The position numbers were made by a program, and so were the translations under genes. A model generated the notes under the pieces. It did no database searches. It saw only the letters and a program-made list of their open reading frames with translations, and had not been told where the DNA came from. Below, in pieces: positions 24,216-36,756 of a stretch of DNA of 64,000 nt; position 1 is the first letter of the stretch; every line of letters starts with the position of its first letter. The DNA is from Adineta ricciae (Eukaryota > Rotifera > Eurotatoria > Adinetida > Adinetidae): NCBI GenBank assembly GCA_905250025.1, contig CAJNOJ010000045.1, forward strand, positions 310,001-374,000, written 5' to 3'.

Positions 24216-25011
24216 GATTATTATCTACCAAAAAAAAGGGGAAGAATGAAAATGATAGATGCACATTATTCTCTTAGTTTGTCGTTTTTTTTCTTCTTTT
24301 TGATTATATGCCCGAGAAATACATCACGGTATGCGTTCATTATTCTTACCTAAGTTGGTTAGATGTGTGCGTTTGTGATGAAGCCGAGTGAAAAAAGTAG
24401 AAAATAGAAACGCGATGAAGAAAAAGAAACGACCGCCGTGGCGGTCGTTCTTTGTCTGCGCGGAAGTCGATAAATATCCAGCGTTGTCTATTCTTAACCA
24501 ATGAAAAGAACGTTTATCTGCCCAGTTAGCATTGCGTCCTCTCTATCTAACTGGTAAAAATTAGTTATAAATCTTCTTGTACATTTACATTTTTTCACTT
24601 GAAATCTGATAGTCTATTTTTGGTTTTGAAAGAATGCTTAAATATCATCGAATTCGAGCGATTGTGGTGTCATCTATCGACATCGTCGAACACGACCGAG
24701 AGACCGAAGTCCGGAAATATTCATCATCCGACAAACGATTCTGTCTTCAATTGAAATTAATACGCTATTGACCTTTTCACACGACATTTTCTCTGATCAA
24801 ATCAATGCAATTGAAAGAACGAGTATTCTTGTCTTTTATTACTAAAAGAGCTCTCCGAAACACAATCGTTACAGAACAGGGGTTATCAATCATTCACTTT
24901 TTTCTTCTATCACGCAATCTAGGTAATTCTATCAAGCTCTATGAGAAAAATCAAGGTGAGAAAAAGGAACACATGTGCGGGAGTAATCGAGAAAATTGAG
25001 CGTGACTTCAT
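24216..25011. other. upstream region of beta-catenin a
   Basis: Promoter/leader side of beta-catenin a and 3' side of cyclophilin b. Apart from the hairpin at 24428-24449 I see no structured element or gene. Confidence 0.4.
24428..24449. repeat. GC-rich perfect hairpin upstream of beta-catenin a
   Basis: Ten-base arms aacgaccgcc/ggcggtcgtt face each other across a 2-base loop, and pairing extends by about four more bases with one bulge. It stands out in AT-rich surroundings. It lies about 210 bp 5' of the beta-catenin a start codon, in its promoter or leader. Confidence 0.6.
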
Positions 25012-25956
25012 TCAACGGTCTAATTCACCACACGCAGCAATAGTGATACGTTTTTGCGTTTTGCCTGATTGTGAGCCCAACGCTTCGATCTTACGAACAA
25101 TGTCCATGCCATCAGTCACTTCACCGAAGACAACCTTTAACGAAATGATAGTCTCCTATATTTGAATCAGTAATCTATACGTACATGCTTGCCATCAAGC
25201 CAGGGCGTTTGAACAGTTGTAACAAAGAATTGTGAGCCTACAATCGAGAAATTTCTGCACACTTGAGTGATGTGGAACAAAAAATCACTACCGTTTGTGT
25301 TTTTGCCTGCATTAGCCATTGAAAGTAAGCCTTCCTTTGCATGTTTGAGTTGAAAACTATAACAAGAAACAATAATATCGAATTTCTACGCTCATTCATG
25401 TTGACAACAACATACTTTTCATCTTCAAATTTACCACCATAAATGCTATTGAATCAAACAGATAACAAACAAATGTATAATTTCTTTTCGTAAATTTGAT
25501 CTTACCTATATCCACCAGTTCCGTTGCTAAATTGAACAAAAAGTTTCGAATACAATCTATGATTACATGTGTCGACTTACTGTCGTTCGAAATCACCACC
25601 TTGTAACATAAACTGAGGAATCACTCGGTGAAATGTTGAATCTTTGTATCCATAACCTCGTTCACCAGTGCAAAGAGCACGAAAATTTTCTATAGAACAA
25701 ACCGATTTATTTCACTTCAGCATTCGCTCTTTCTTCTCTTACCCGCTGTCTTTGGCACAACATCATTGTACAGCTAATAATAACGAAAAGAAAAGGGTTT
25801 TGCCTGTTTATTACTGGCACATATCTTCACTCACGAGGAATAGAATTCGACCTAATGGTTTATCTTCAACATTGATATCACTAAACGAAACAACAGATTC
25901 AGTAGTGGAACACAAGCATAGATTTCATCATACAAAAAGCATTTCGATCGAGCCAT
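25012..25956 (-). CDS. cyclophilin-type peptidyl-prolyl isomerase, copy b
   Basis: Starts at 25956 (MARSKCFF), with the first intron after that segment. It then runs [56 protein letters not shown] (a 21-nt micro-exon, 25526-25506), [29 protein letters not shown], and ends CGELDR at 25012. The catalytic Arg, Phe, Met, Gln, Trp and His positions are conserved. It is a paralogue of copy a, but intron positions differ. The intron inside LQG-GDF of copy a is absent here. Introns after FEDE and after NTNG exist only here. It is also paired with a beta-catenin gene just upstream. Confidence 0.92.
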
Positions 25957-26180
25957 AATGATCGCACGTGTGCGGGTTTATTTATCTACAATAATACGAA
26001 ATTTTATTTAATAAAAAAGTTTTCCAGCAAATATAAAGATCTATCTGAGATTGGAAACTAAATGAATAAATATTCCGATCGGTTATAATAGATACCTAAT
26101 TCCCTGAGGTATAAGTATATGGAAAACTATTTATCTACGTATAAATATTTTGATTGGAAGAGAGAAAACAACGTTCTTTT

Positions 26181-28560
26181 TCAAAGATCACTGTCAAGCC
26201 AAGGTCCTGCTCCTCCTTGGCAAGTGGATTTATCCACGAAACCACTGCCAGGTGAGCTTTCGGATGTGTAATAACTGATAACAGGTGCGTCATGCATTGG
26301 TAGTGGTGACCGTCGACATGATCGTGCATACGGTTCAGGTTTTGCTTGGTAATGCTGGAAGAGAAGAGAAGAATATTAACAACGAGGATTGTACGTATTC
26401 AACTTACAGTTTTAGCAGAATGTTCGTCGCGATAAAATGTCGATACACCTTCGTTAACTGGTTTGTCATCTGACAAACGAAATAAGATTGCAGCTGCATA
26501 TGTTGCTATAGAAGAGCACGAGAGAATTTTGTTGTTTTTCTTGTGAAAAGATTTCCAACGTACCGAGACATTCGTCATTGGATTTGAGTAAATCTGTGAG
26601 AACCTGCGTACAATTTTGTTCCTCGATACACTCCAGACACGATCGATCATTAACTAATTCACATAGAACACCTGTTGTTGCACGTTGAATTGGTACATTT
26701 GTCGGTGAATGCAAACACTAACGAAAGAACAAACTCTCCTTTCATTTTTTTTTTATTCAAAACTTTTCCTTACGCGAACAAATATCGGAACTGTATTTAA
26801 TTTTCGTATCACCTGCCGACAGGATGGATCCCTGGCGAGAACATGAAGTGCACAAAGACAGCCTTCAACAATATCGTCCATTCGCACGCAATTTTCATTG
26901 TACGGTTTAACAGATATTTGATCATAACTGTGAATAAGCACTTGCACCAACTTATCAATAGCATTAGCATCACGTAACATAACGAGATTTTCATCAGACA
27001 AGCCTAAATTTCTGATTAAACTAATTGTCGCTTTGATCACTGGCCAAGTGTACAATGTTGGATTCAATAGATCAACGAAAGGTACGAATCCATGCATATT
27101 TCGAATGATGCTTTGTGCTTCATTTGCATGTGAATTTCGATTTGTTACATGTCTTAACGCACAGATCGTTGGCTCCATAAGTTCTTCTTTGTTGTGTCCT
27201 TGAAGCAATGCATTGATCAGTGCATGTACACCACCAGATTGTACAACAAGTGCTTTATTATACTGATGGTTGCATGTTAAATTAGCGAGGATACCAGCTG
27301 AACATGCAACAGTTACGAAATCATTCGATCGTAAAAGATCGATGAGCAAACGAATGAGTGAATCAAGATTTTCCTAAAGAGAACAGAAGAGAGTAAAAAT
27401 GCATAACTACAGTGACAAACGAACTAATTGCACTGCTTGATCGGACAAATTCCGAAGAACTTGCAAACAATTCTGTTGAACTCGTAAGCTTAATGGTTGA
27501 TACAATTGCTTCTCTAGAACTTGTATAGTAGTTTTCGTCACCATGCCTAACTTGACTGTTGGACTCGACGATAAAACTCGCAGGAGACGTGTAGTTGTCC
27601 ATGCTAATTTCTCATAATTTATCGTGTCCAAAATTCTCAATAACTGTTGAGAACCATTACTCGATTCAATAAGCAATTTAACTTCTTCACAATTGAATGC
27701 TAACATGTACAGACAATCGATCAGAATGGCAAGAAATTTCAAGTTGGGATTATCTAATAGGCAAACCATCTTTTGAACACCGCCACTACAAATCACTTCA
27801 CACTTGGCTTGTTCGATATATAATAGTAAATTGTGTAATGTAGACAATGCATAATTGACGACAGATTCATTTGATGAACTAGAAAAACGAGAGCGAAGGA
27901 TCATGATGAAAGGCAAACAATGTTCGACACTATTTACTCAAGTAATTTGACAAGCACGGGAATACCACCTGCTTTGAAGATTAGCAGGAGACCTTGTTTG
28001 TATTGAGAAAGAGAATACAACACTCCGGCGATCCCACGGCGCGTTTCATCTGTGGCGCGTGGATTTGATACAGCTTGAATCAATGCTTGTATCGCATGTG
28101 AATTGGATAATACGGATCGACTGGCCTCTTTTCGTGCCAAACTATGCAAAATCAATGCGGCTTGTCCGGCAACAGTCGGATCATTGTCGCTTAACAACCG
28201 AATCAGTTCTGGAAGAGATCTCTCAGTTGTTTCAGCATCTTCTTTGTAATTAATAATATCATTAACCGCATTTTTCAGTAATTGCGACGGTTCGGAGAGC
28301 TTTTGCACAGCTGTTGCTGGACTACTGAGAAATTGCGTCGGAGATATAGGCGAACATGATAAATTACTCGAAAGATTATCATCAGCTATTTCAGGAAAGA
28401 TTGCAGCGCGAATGCGTTGAGCACGTGTTGAGCTTAACTGTGCATTACTTGCATCAATATGTTCCTGGGTCGTATAACCACCGATACTATTACCTGATCC
28501 ATGAGTTCGACGACTGCTGGTAGTCGTCGTCGACATTTGGTAAGATTCGTAATGCATCAC
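26181..28560 (-). CDS. CTNNB1-like: beta-catenin paralogue b: alpha-catenin motif and C-terminal tail present, degron absent
   Basis: Starts at 28560. The N-terminus (MMHYESYQMS, Ser/Thr-rich) has no DSGxxS. It then matches beta-catenin closely: TQEHIDASNAQL, STRAQRIRAAIFPE (the alpha-catenin-binding helix), EPSQLLKNAV..INY, GGIPVLVKLLE, ALSTLHNLLLY, GGVQKMVCLLD, NLKFLAI, NYEKLAWTTTRLLRVLSS, ACSAGILANLTCN, ICALRHVTNR, IKATISLIRNLGL, IVEGCLCALHVLARD, VLCELVNDRSCLE, TYAAAILFRLSDDKP. The C-terminal region is short and ends GPWLDSDL, comparable to the AWFDTDL PDZ-binding end of vertebrate beta-catenin. About 780 aa, full-length architecture. It is likely the adhesion-competent beta-catenin; loss of the degron suggests it escapes GSK3/beta-TrCP turnover (inference). 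Confidence 0.93.
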
Positions 28561-29620
28561 TGACGATTAACCTCGAATGATATGTACGCGTACACTTCAG
28601 TTGATACTGTTCGCCATAGTGTTCATTTAATATGTACAAGCTGAACAAATTAGAAAAAAATAAATAAACACAACGACTCTTGTTTGAAGCGATCATATAG
28701 ACAAGAGTTTTCTTCGGTATATTCGACATTTTTCTACACGTATATGCTGATCAGCATAATCAAGAGAAGGAAGGAACTGCGTTGAAGACTGACGAATATC
28801 AGAATAGGATACATTAGATGTCGCATACTGACATGATATTGACGCTAATTACAATGCGTACGAATGCTCCACACATAACTTCACTCTAACCTACTTATTT
28901 GAATCGAAACTAGTTTCTCTCGACATAATTTATACCAGCAAAAATATGTACTATTGCATCTTCCGCTTCAATCGTACATCGAGCCAACTTTACATATATT
29001 ACATCATTTTTCATTACACATTGATAGAGAAAAATGAATGCGCTGCATATATAAGAGACATATTCCACACCTTCCATTTAGTTTTCAATCGATGAAAAGA
29101 AACTCGTCAGATGAAGGTCTTCGCTTTGACAAAAAGAGAAAAGTTTTCATTTGATAAATCATCAGCCGTGAATATCTGTGCGATATTTCTTTTCAACGTC
29201 TTTTTTTCTTTATAATATCACTCATACCATCTATCGTGTACGAAATATTTTATAATAAGCAAAACAAATTTCATCGCAAGTCAAGAGAGAGGGAGAGAGA
29301 GAAGGATGAATACAAATAAAAATTTGCTTTTCGAAAATAAACAACACATTTTTGACTTCAGCTTCTCTCATCACACAAATACTGTCAAATATTCATTTAA
29401 ATTTCGACTGAGAACATTTCTCGAGTTGGGCTGCTGCTGTAATATCGTTGATGGTGATAGTCCAAGGTCGGTACCTGTGCCACTGATTGATGACTGAAAG
29501 AAGAGAAATACATCGGTAATGTGGAATCGAACCGTCATGCAAATTTCGTATTAGTTCATAAGCATTGTTATTAAAACGAGAAAAAAAAATACAGAAATAA
29601 ATAGACAAACACTACATGGA
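28561..29620. other. intergenic, beta-catenin b upstream region and cadherin 3' side
   Basis: More than 1 kb with no supportable gene. The part near 28561-29000 is the upstream region of beta-catenin b. A GA-rich run lies near 29284-29305. Confidence 0.4.
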
Positions 29621-32600
29621 TTAGCAACGAGTAGAAGCAATCAAATTGAATCGAGAATAATCATGACTACGAGAGCTGTTATGTCCTACTTCAACAATTG
29701 TTGTTGTTGTTGTTTGTTGTTGACAAGCAGCAACAGTGGTTGTCGAACCTGATGATGAGGAGGAAGAGGAAGATAACAATGAGTGAGTTGATATGCTCGA
29801 TAACAATGAATAAGCATGAGAACACATGGAATTAGATGAATTACGGGTCAAGCAAGTCAAACAAGCATTAGTAGGAAAGTTTACTCTAGTATCTACCTCG
29901 TGAGATTCAGAGATGATATCCATTGCGTCGTCCGGAATGATCTGATGTCGTAAACTACTCGAACGGCGTTGTTCAGGATTACTATTCATCCATTGTCTAT
30001 CTTCGTTAATTGTATCTAATTGTTGATGATCGTTTGTCTCACGTACAACCGTCCGAAATGAACCTGTGTTTGTGGTCATCACATGATCGGCCACACCTGA
30101 TGAACTCGATGAGCTACTTGTTGAACGATTATCGTAAGATGATAGCAGTTCTTCGATCGTTGTATTGACTGGTAATTCATTTACTTTGTAACGTCCGGAG
30201 AGAAGGCGATTATTCAATGGCGATGAAGATGTTTGATCGGTGCTACTATTCGATGAATCGTCATCGCGAACACCCAATGTATATGGTGACGAGTCAGTCA
30301 ACGGACTTTTCGATTTGAAAAATGTTAAACCTTGAGCTGGAGATTGTTTTCGGATTTTGAAGAATGGTGGTACACGCTGTTTGGCACGTTGAACATTATA
30401 ATAAATAATAATAAATAGGATGGCAATGACGATTAAAATAAATGCACCAACGCTTGCAATAATAGCATAGATTGTACCGTTATCCAATCGAGATGATGAC
30501 GATGCTGCTGCTGCTGTAGTCGCAGAAGAATTCGAAGATGGAAGATCACTGATGGTTACGATAACATCGGTCGAAATATTCGACGTTAATTGCGAACAGT
30601 TCTGTTGAACGTAAACAGTCATTTGGTAAACTTCTTGTGTTGGTGTAGATGATGGATTTGTCCACGTGATGTTACCAGTTGAGAAGATGGAAAATAAAGA
30701 ACTCGATTGGCCAACAAGAGAGTATTGCACTGAACAACGAGCATCAGAGTTAATCTGAAGAGAAAATCAGGTTTTTCAAATGAAGATTAAGGTCAAAGGA
30801 AAGTTTACCAAAATTTGACCAATGTTATTATTCGAAGTACTAAGCGGATAATTAACTGAGAATACATAAGAGTTGAATACAAAGGAAATCGGAGTGTACA
30901 GATTAACAGTGAGATTAGTTTGACTCGACTAAATGAAATTAACTCCGATTAGAAGATAATATATATGAAAGATGAACACTTACATAAAGTCCATCGGTAA
31001 CATTCAATGAACATCGACATGGTTGACATACGGGAAGTGTTTGAAAGTAAATCGGTCGAATTTGAAAATCACGAAGACTATTGAAACAATCCATGATTTA
31101 TCATTTTTATTTAATCTCTCTTTCATACCTAGTTTTTTTTATATTTAAATAAAGTAGGCTATTATCACAGCTGTATCCATAGCTCAATCTTGGAAACTAA
31201 CGAAATGAAATTTAAATCAAACTACTTCGCAAATTGCGTTCTTTTTTTTGTACTTACTGCGTCGTTATCTTGAACACTTCCGTTAAAGACTGGTATCTGA
31301 TCAATATTATTCGTTGAGTATCCAAACATAGTGTAGGGAGTGTTGAGAAAATTTGGAGGATAGAGATTAATCTCATAGACATTCACACGTAATATCGTTG
31401 TTGCGAACCGATTCGGATTATCGGCTTGTTCAGCCTAGATTTCAACGTAGAAATGCGATACATAGATATTCTCGACTTACTTTAACTAATAGATCAAACT
31501 GCATTGTAGAATTGAATTCACGTTGAAGAGTAACGACACCAGTCAGATTATTAATGGTAAAATAAACATCTAAAGCGTGAAATGAAAAATTCCAGGTGAA
31601 AGAAAAGTATGTGAACTGACTTGATGTCAATATGGAATAAATAATCGTTGCGTTAATGCCTAAATCTTGATCGTATGCAAATATTCGACCTTGAGTAGGT
31701 ATGACTTCTGAGCCCTAAGGGAACCAGAAAAATATTTTCAAAGGAAAACATTTCTTTTCAACATACAGCTGACGTATTGATAGATATATTGAGATTGTAG
31801 TTTGAGGAAAGAAAAGCAGGATTTAAGTTATCAACATCAATGATATGGATAGCGAGAGTTGCTTGCGATGAAAGTGAAGAATTTGCGATATCCTTTGAAT
31901 GAAATAAGTGTATTCATCGAAAGATAAAATGAAAATTTTACTTGTGCGATAATTGTTAAATTAAAATTTGGATTCATAGAATTATAATCTAGCGCTTTGA
32001 CGAGCATTAAACTGGCATTTGTCGTGCTCAATAATTGAAAATAAGTCTAAAAACTACAATTACTCTAAAGTTCGATGTTGCCATTTAACTTACATAGTAC
32101 GGTGATGAACTATTCGAGAGATAATATGAAAACATGCCGTATATGCCTGAATCTATATCATACGCCGAAACGGCTGTTGATACAATGGTATTAACAGGTG
32201 TAGATTCAAGAATATTGATTTGATACACAGATTGATTGAATCGTGGCGGATTATCATTGGCATCAACCAGATCCAGTTGAAAATCGATATTACGACGCGT
32301 TTGATCGGCTAGAATTGTACATTCCACGATGAAACGAAAGGGATTCGGATAATTATTCGCCGACCACCATTCGTAATCCAGTGCTATAGGAAAGAAAACG
32401 ATGAAAGTGTTTTTTGTTGTTCGATGCTTTGACAACTCACGATAGCGTAAATAGAGATTAGTGAAATTTAAAGTGAAATATTCAGTTCCATTTGTTTTTA
32501 CTTCTGAACTATTGTAAACAAGTCGAGTGGAGATTTCGGATGCTGTGCCAGTAATTTGTAAACGTACAACAAGATCTCCCGGTTGAGTGTCTTCAGACAT

Positions 32601-32948
32601 AGTGATTATTTGAAGTGCAGGGAGAAATTGAAGTGTACACGGTTGACCTTAATTAAACAGATTCACAAGTTTGATTGTACTTTTCATGAAACCATGGAAA
32701 GGAGTTTGCTTTTCAATAGAACGTGTTTGAAAATTCTATTCGAATATTAAATCTCTCAACGTTCTCTCTTGTTCAGATTGTGTCGAGTAGTCTTCTGTTT
32801 ATTGATATATTTGATCGTTCATTCATTTTCATACTGATTAGATTAGCTCTTTTCTCCCGACACACGTCGGCCGAAGTAGGTGAAAGACTTTACCTTGTGT
32901 CTGACTTGTGATAATTGTTAGAAGTAGAAGAAGAAAAAATCCGTTCAT
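29621..32948 (-). CDS. short cadherin-repeat single-pass membrane protein (protocadherin-like)
   Basis: The first exon, 32948-32894, encodes a signal peptide (MNGFFLLLLLTIITSQTQG); it splices to 32647 and on through several exons to the stop at 29621. Extracellular cadherin features are DANDNPPRF followed by ILESTPVNTIVSTAV and AYDIDSG, then a second linker-like VDNLNPAF, and further degenerate repeats with INNLTGVVTLQ. That is about three to five repeats, not the dozens of classical protocadherins. The last exon carries a Thr/Ala/Ser-rich stalk, one TM helix (YAIIASVGAFILIVIAILFI) and a Ser-rich cytoplasmic tail of about 250 aa without a recognisable beta-catenin-binding motif. Function is homophilic adhesion or signalling by family. 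The gene is adjacent to beta-catenin b, which may be coincidence. Confidence 0.82.
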
Positions 32949-33595
32949 GATGAGAGAAAGCAATGCTCATCAATAAAATCTAAATAAAGAACAAAGTCAA
33001 CACCTATTATTGTTTCGTTTTATTTTTGCATAAGCAATCCTTTTCTTCTTCTACTCTCCAATACGACTTACCTTTTATGCCTTTGTTTAAACTCCTACTT
33101 ATTTTTAGTTCAAACTGCCTCTCCTTTGTTTAAGTTATGTTCAGATGATTACGCACATCTCTAGTCGCTCCCATCAGCATTATGAGGCGCAAAAATTCAA
33201 CTGATTCTTTCTCTCGGTATCGCATTTTTTTTCTCTCTCTCTCTCTTCTCTCTACTCTTTTACCATCACTTCAACGACAGTGAATCGTTTCAAGTGTGTC
33301 TATACTTCATACATGTGAACGTAATACACCTTCTCGGTTTTTTTTTTCGCGTCGAATGAAATCTTGAAGGGTAATTTATGTAAACATGAATTATGCTGCA
33401 AAGTTCAACGGGTGATTGTTGACTAAAATTGACGGAAGAGGAGGTTCTTTAAATCAGATCATCTCGTGTTTGGCTCAACTACCCTGATCAATGTCATTTC
33501 ATATCAACAACGTTAACCTTGAGAGAAAATGTGGATGAACGATGTCGGGAAAAAAATGATTATGGACATTTGTCACGTATCTATTTCTCTGTCGG
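32949..33595. repeat. intergenic with CT microsatellite
   Basis: Upstream region of the cadherin. A (CT)n tract lies at about 33233-33256. No gene seen. Confidence 0.4.
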
Positions 33596-33880
33596 ATGGC
33601 GAATTCATTGGCCGGAAAAGATGTGTTGAAAATAGCGAAAATGCGTGAAGAAAACAATCAAGAAGTTCACCGATTGAACGTGACAGTCAAGCGATTAGAA
33701 GGTGAAAGCGAAGAAACAATTGATCTTGCGTTCTTCGGGCAGGATATTTGGATAATGAATAACAACTGGCAGAGAAACCTTTCAGGTGTTATGCAAATAT
33801 CCAAACAACGGACGTGTTTTGTTTACGGATGCGCAAAGAAATGGATAAGGAGAACGTACGGAATGTATCGACGAAAATAA
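33596..33880 (+). CDS. possible small protein, unrecognised
   Basis: A 94-codon open frame starts at an ATG. The first half is polar and helix-prone (KIAKMREENNQEVHRLN). The second half is basic with Trp and Cys. There is no homologue I recognise and no splice partner nearby. It stands alone in a long intergenic region and could be chance. Confidence 0.25.
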   Translation: MANSLAGKDVLKIAKMREENNQEVHRLNVTVKRLEGESEETIDLAFFGQDIWIMNNNWQRNLSGVMQISKQRTCFVYGCAKKWIRRTYGMYRRK

Positions 33881-35934
33881 TTTCATGATGTAAGATGTTT
33901 TAATTGAATCGTTTCATATTCTCTCATTACATTGTCGTTCTCTACGGTTCATTTAATTTTATTTGTTGTGACAATTGAAAATTTGATCAAATAAAACAAT
34001 GCAAAGTACAACTATTAGAAAAATATAATTGCATGTGTAGATATTGATAAACTTTAGTCTCTTCTCGGTCTCTTTTATCGTGCGTTCGAATCGTTTGCGA
34101 TCAATCTTCAGCCGCGATGTATTTATCTTCAAAATATATCGTTCAATAATGTGAATCGCATGAGCAACTTTCATCTTCAACTTTTTTTTTTCAATTAACA
34201 ACTATTTGCAAATTACATCACATATACATATCTATCTAATGAGCCAATTTGTACATAAACGCATCTCGAGAAATCTCTCCTATTCGAGTAAACTATCTCA
34301 TTAGACCGCTGACTTCTCCTCTTTCTTCCAAAGACTGTTCAGAGTAATTGGTAGAGAAGATAACACGCCTTTTCAGTTCAGATGTTCTAATTTACCTAAC
34401 TGCTGCACAGACGAGAAGCACAAAGAAGTGTATTAACACCAGTATGCAATTTTCTATTCGAAGATGTGCGAAATTATATAAGATCAATGTATTCATACAT
34501 ACTGAACAATATCGAGCGTCTATATTTTCATTCGCATGAATATAGAATTCGGTATGCTGTGTTTGTCTAGTAGTCGTAGTTGTACGTGCGTGTGTATATA
34601 TGTTTTACTCTTGCCTATTATAAAACTTGATAATCAACTGTGTAGAGTAGAAGGAAGAAAAGAGTTTGATAATGAATATCCTCATAAATCCATATGTACG
34701 TACATATTAGTAAGAGAAACGAGGTTGTTGACATCGCCATGGACAAGATCTTATTTCTCGAGGACGGCAATCTATCGACTTTTGTTCATTGATAAAAGGA
34801 AAAAAAATGAAGGAAAGAGAAAAAAAATTGGATGTAATTTAGTGTAAATATTGTACATGGACGCAGATGTAGTCAAACACGAATCAGTCAAATGATGAAA
34901 TTTTGTATTTCTCTGGTAATAATGAAAAATACAGCTCATAGCTCCAAAGAGAGAAAAAAAATTTCTTTCTCCTTTTCTTTCGCTCTCTTTTTTTGCATTC
35001 TTTTCATGCATGTTCGTCTTTCTGTCATTTCTTTTCTCATCAGCGAGGTGTCAATTGAGATTTAGTTTTGGCGTCATTGCTTTTACTTATTCTTTCAGAT
35101 TGCATCATCAGTATATTACAAGTCTTATTCATAATGCTTTGTCGCCTAAATCCATTTGAATTAAAAGGAAGTTCAAGGTACATTTGCATAAGCATTCAAC
35201 CTGATGAAAGATGAACAGACAATGCACTGACCTATATCAGATATCGGTCAACAAAGTAGCTCGCTTCGTGCCTGTTTCCATTTGAAAACAATCAAATTTC
35301 TAAGTCATCGTATTGACAGGCGAAAAGAGATGTATCATAGGTCATCCCCAAAGATGACACTCAGTCTTATATCATATCTCTGACAGATCGAACTATTGAT
35401 CCTCGATGATAATGATTAAATGTATCTTTTTCTTAAGACTTTAAGACTTAATTCAATTGCGTGATTATGATAAGAAAGAGAAAACATCCCTTAGAAGCAT
35501 TATACAATGCGCGGTATGTATTAAATACATAGGAAGTTACTTAATGAAATATTGCCATACCGAAGGATGATGTGAGTAAAGTAACTTTATCTATTGTGGA
35601 TGCTGTCAATATGAATTGAATAAGAAATTATCATTATAATGCATGTGTCCTTGGAATAGAAGTGAAATCTTAGGAGTGAAATGATATCATTTACTCATCC
35701 AGTAGGTCGTCGAATAACAAATTGAAATCAATTTTTAACAAGAATATGACAGTGAGCATTACACAGGCCTCATCGTGTACAGTGGAGATTCCAGTAGCGT
35801 GAGCATTTTACTTTTTTTTTATTGATGAAGGAAGAGATTTATACATAAAACAAGTTACACCGACAGAGAATCTATCTCTACGTACAGTTTGTAATGAATT
35901 CGATTAACTAGCTAATCGGAATTGGAGAAGATTC
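33881..35934. other. 2-kb gene-poor stretch
   Basis: AT-rich, with many short frames and purine- or pyrimidine-rich tracts (for example 34797-34830 and 34950-34995). I see no domain, splice-consistent exon chain, RNA gene or inverted repeat that I can support. Confidence 0.4.
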
Positions 35935-36210
35935 TTATTTTGGGTTAGGTGCGGTTTTTAATAACTGTTCAAGACGTTCTTCACAATTGTTATAACCGTA
36001 GAGTTTACATTTTTCTAACCACAGTTGACAGATTGCGTCTTTACCGGCACCATTGGCAATCTCGCCTTGGAGTCCTTGTGGAAACGAAAAGTCTGGAAGA
36101 AAATTTGCTGCTGACGACGGATCATCTTGAGTACCTTGTGCATGTAACGCACCCGTAGTAGAAAAACGTCGTGGCATTTGACAGAGAATGCGTCGCACTA
36201 AAAGAGACAT
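35935..36210 (-). CDS. small mitochondrial-targeted protein, unrecognised
   Basis: Single exon, 91 aa. The first 25 residues are rich in Arg, Leu and Ser (LVRRILCQMPRRFSTTGAL), a good mitochondrial presequence. The mature part has three Cys in CQLWLEKC and YNNCEERL, possibly a disulfide or subunit-type helix. I do not recognise the family; a small respiratory-chain or assembly subunit is a guess. It lies 129 bp from BBLN on the same strand. Confidence 0.5.
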   Translation of the reverse strand: MSLLVRRILCQMPRRFSTTGALHAQGTQDDPSSAANFLPDFSFPQGLQGEIANGAGKDAICQLWLEKCKLYGYNNCEERLEQLLKTAPNPK

Positions 36211-36338
36211 GATCTAAAACAAACGAGAATTTATCTGATTGGTTTATTGTCTGAAAAAAAACAACAACAACGTCAAATGCATGCAGAGGAATGTTTCTAA
36301 ACGTAAATTTGTGCTATGAAAGAAAACATTTATTGAAT

Positions 36339-36756
36339 TTATTTGAAATTCTTGTGATCGTTTGTCGCAGCCATCTCTTGTTCGATCTTGTTTAACGTAT
36401 TCGATGTAACAGCAGCCAGGTCATGTGCAGTACCTGGTGTTTGCTCTAGCTCATGAGTAACTTCTTTGAATTTATTCGACATTCCACGACGGATATCAGT
36501 GAATTCTTTCGCCATTTGTTTATTCGATTCGAGCAGATCGCGAAGTTTAGTTTGAATATTCGAGTTTTGAGATTCAATCTTATCCATCGCTTTTTCAATA
36601 TCATTCAAAGCGGATTCCAATTCCACGAGTTCTATACAAAGAGTAAATAAACATGCGAAAATCGAAAGAAAATAAATAAATACCCGAGTCAATTTCTGTG
36701 TCGCGTACCGAAACATCCTCATTCGAATGATGATGATGATGATCAGCGCTTGTCAT
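36339..36756 (-). CDS. BBLN: bublin coiled-coil protein (UPF0184/BBLN)
   Basis: Exons 36756-36684 and 36631-36339 join in frame (366 nt, 121 aa). A His run (HHHHH) follows the start, then the conserved BBLN helix: ALNDIEKAMDKIESQN, then KLRDLLESNKQMAKEF, against the family pattern of a short coiled coil ending LLESNRQ..LEF. A second helical segment, about 45 aa longer than in the vertebrate protein, ends NHKNFK-like. BBLN associates with intermediate filaments in worms and mammals. The C-terminal extension is unusual. Confidence 0.75.
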
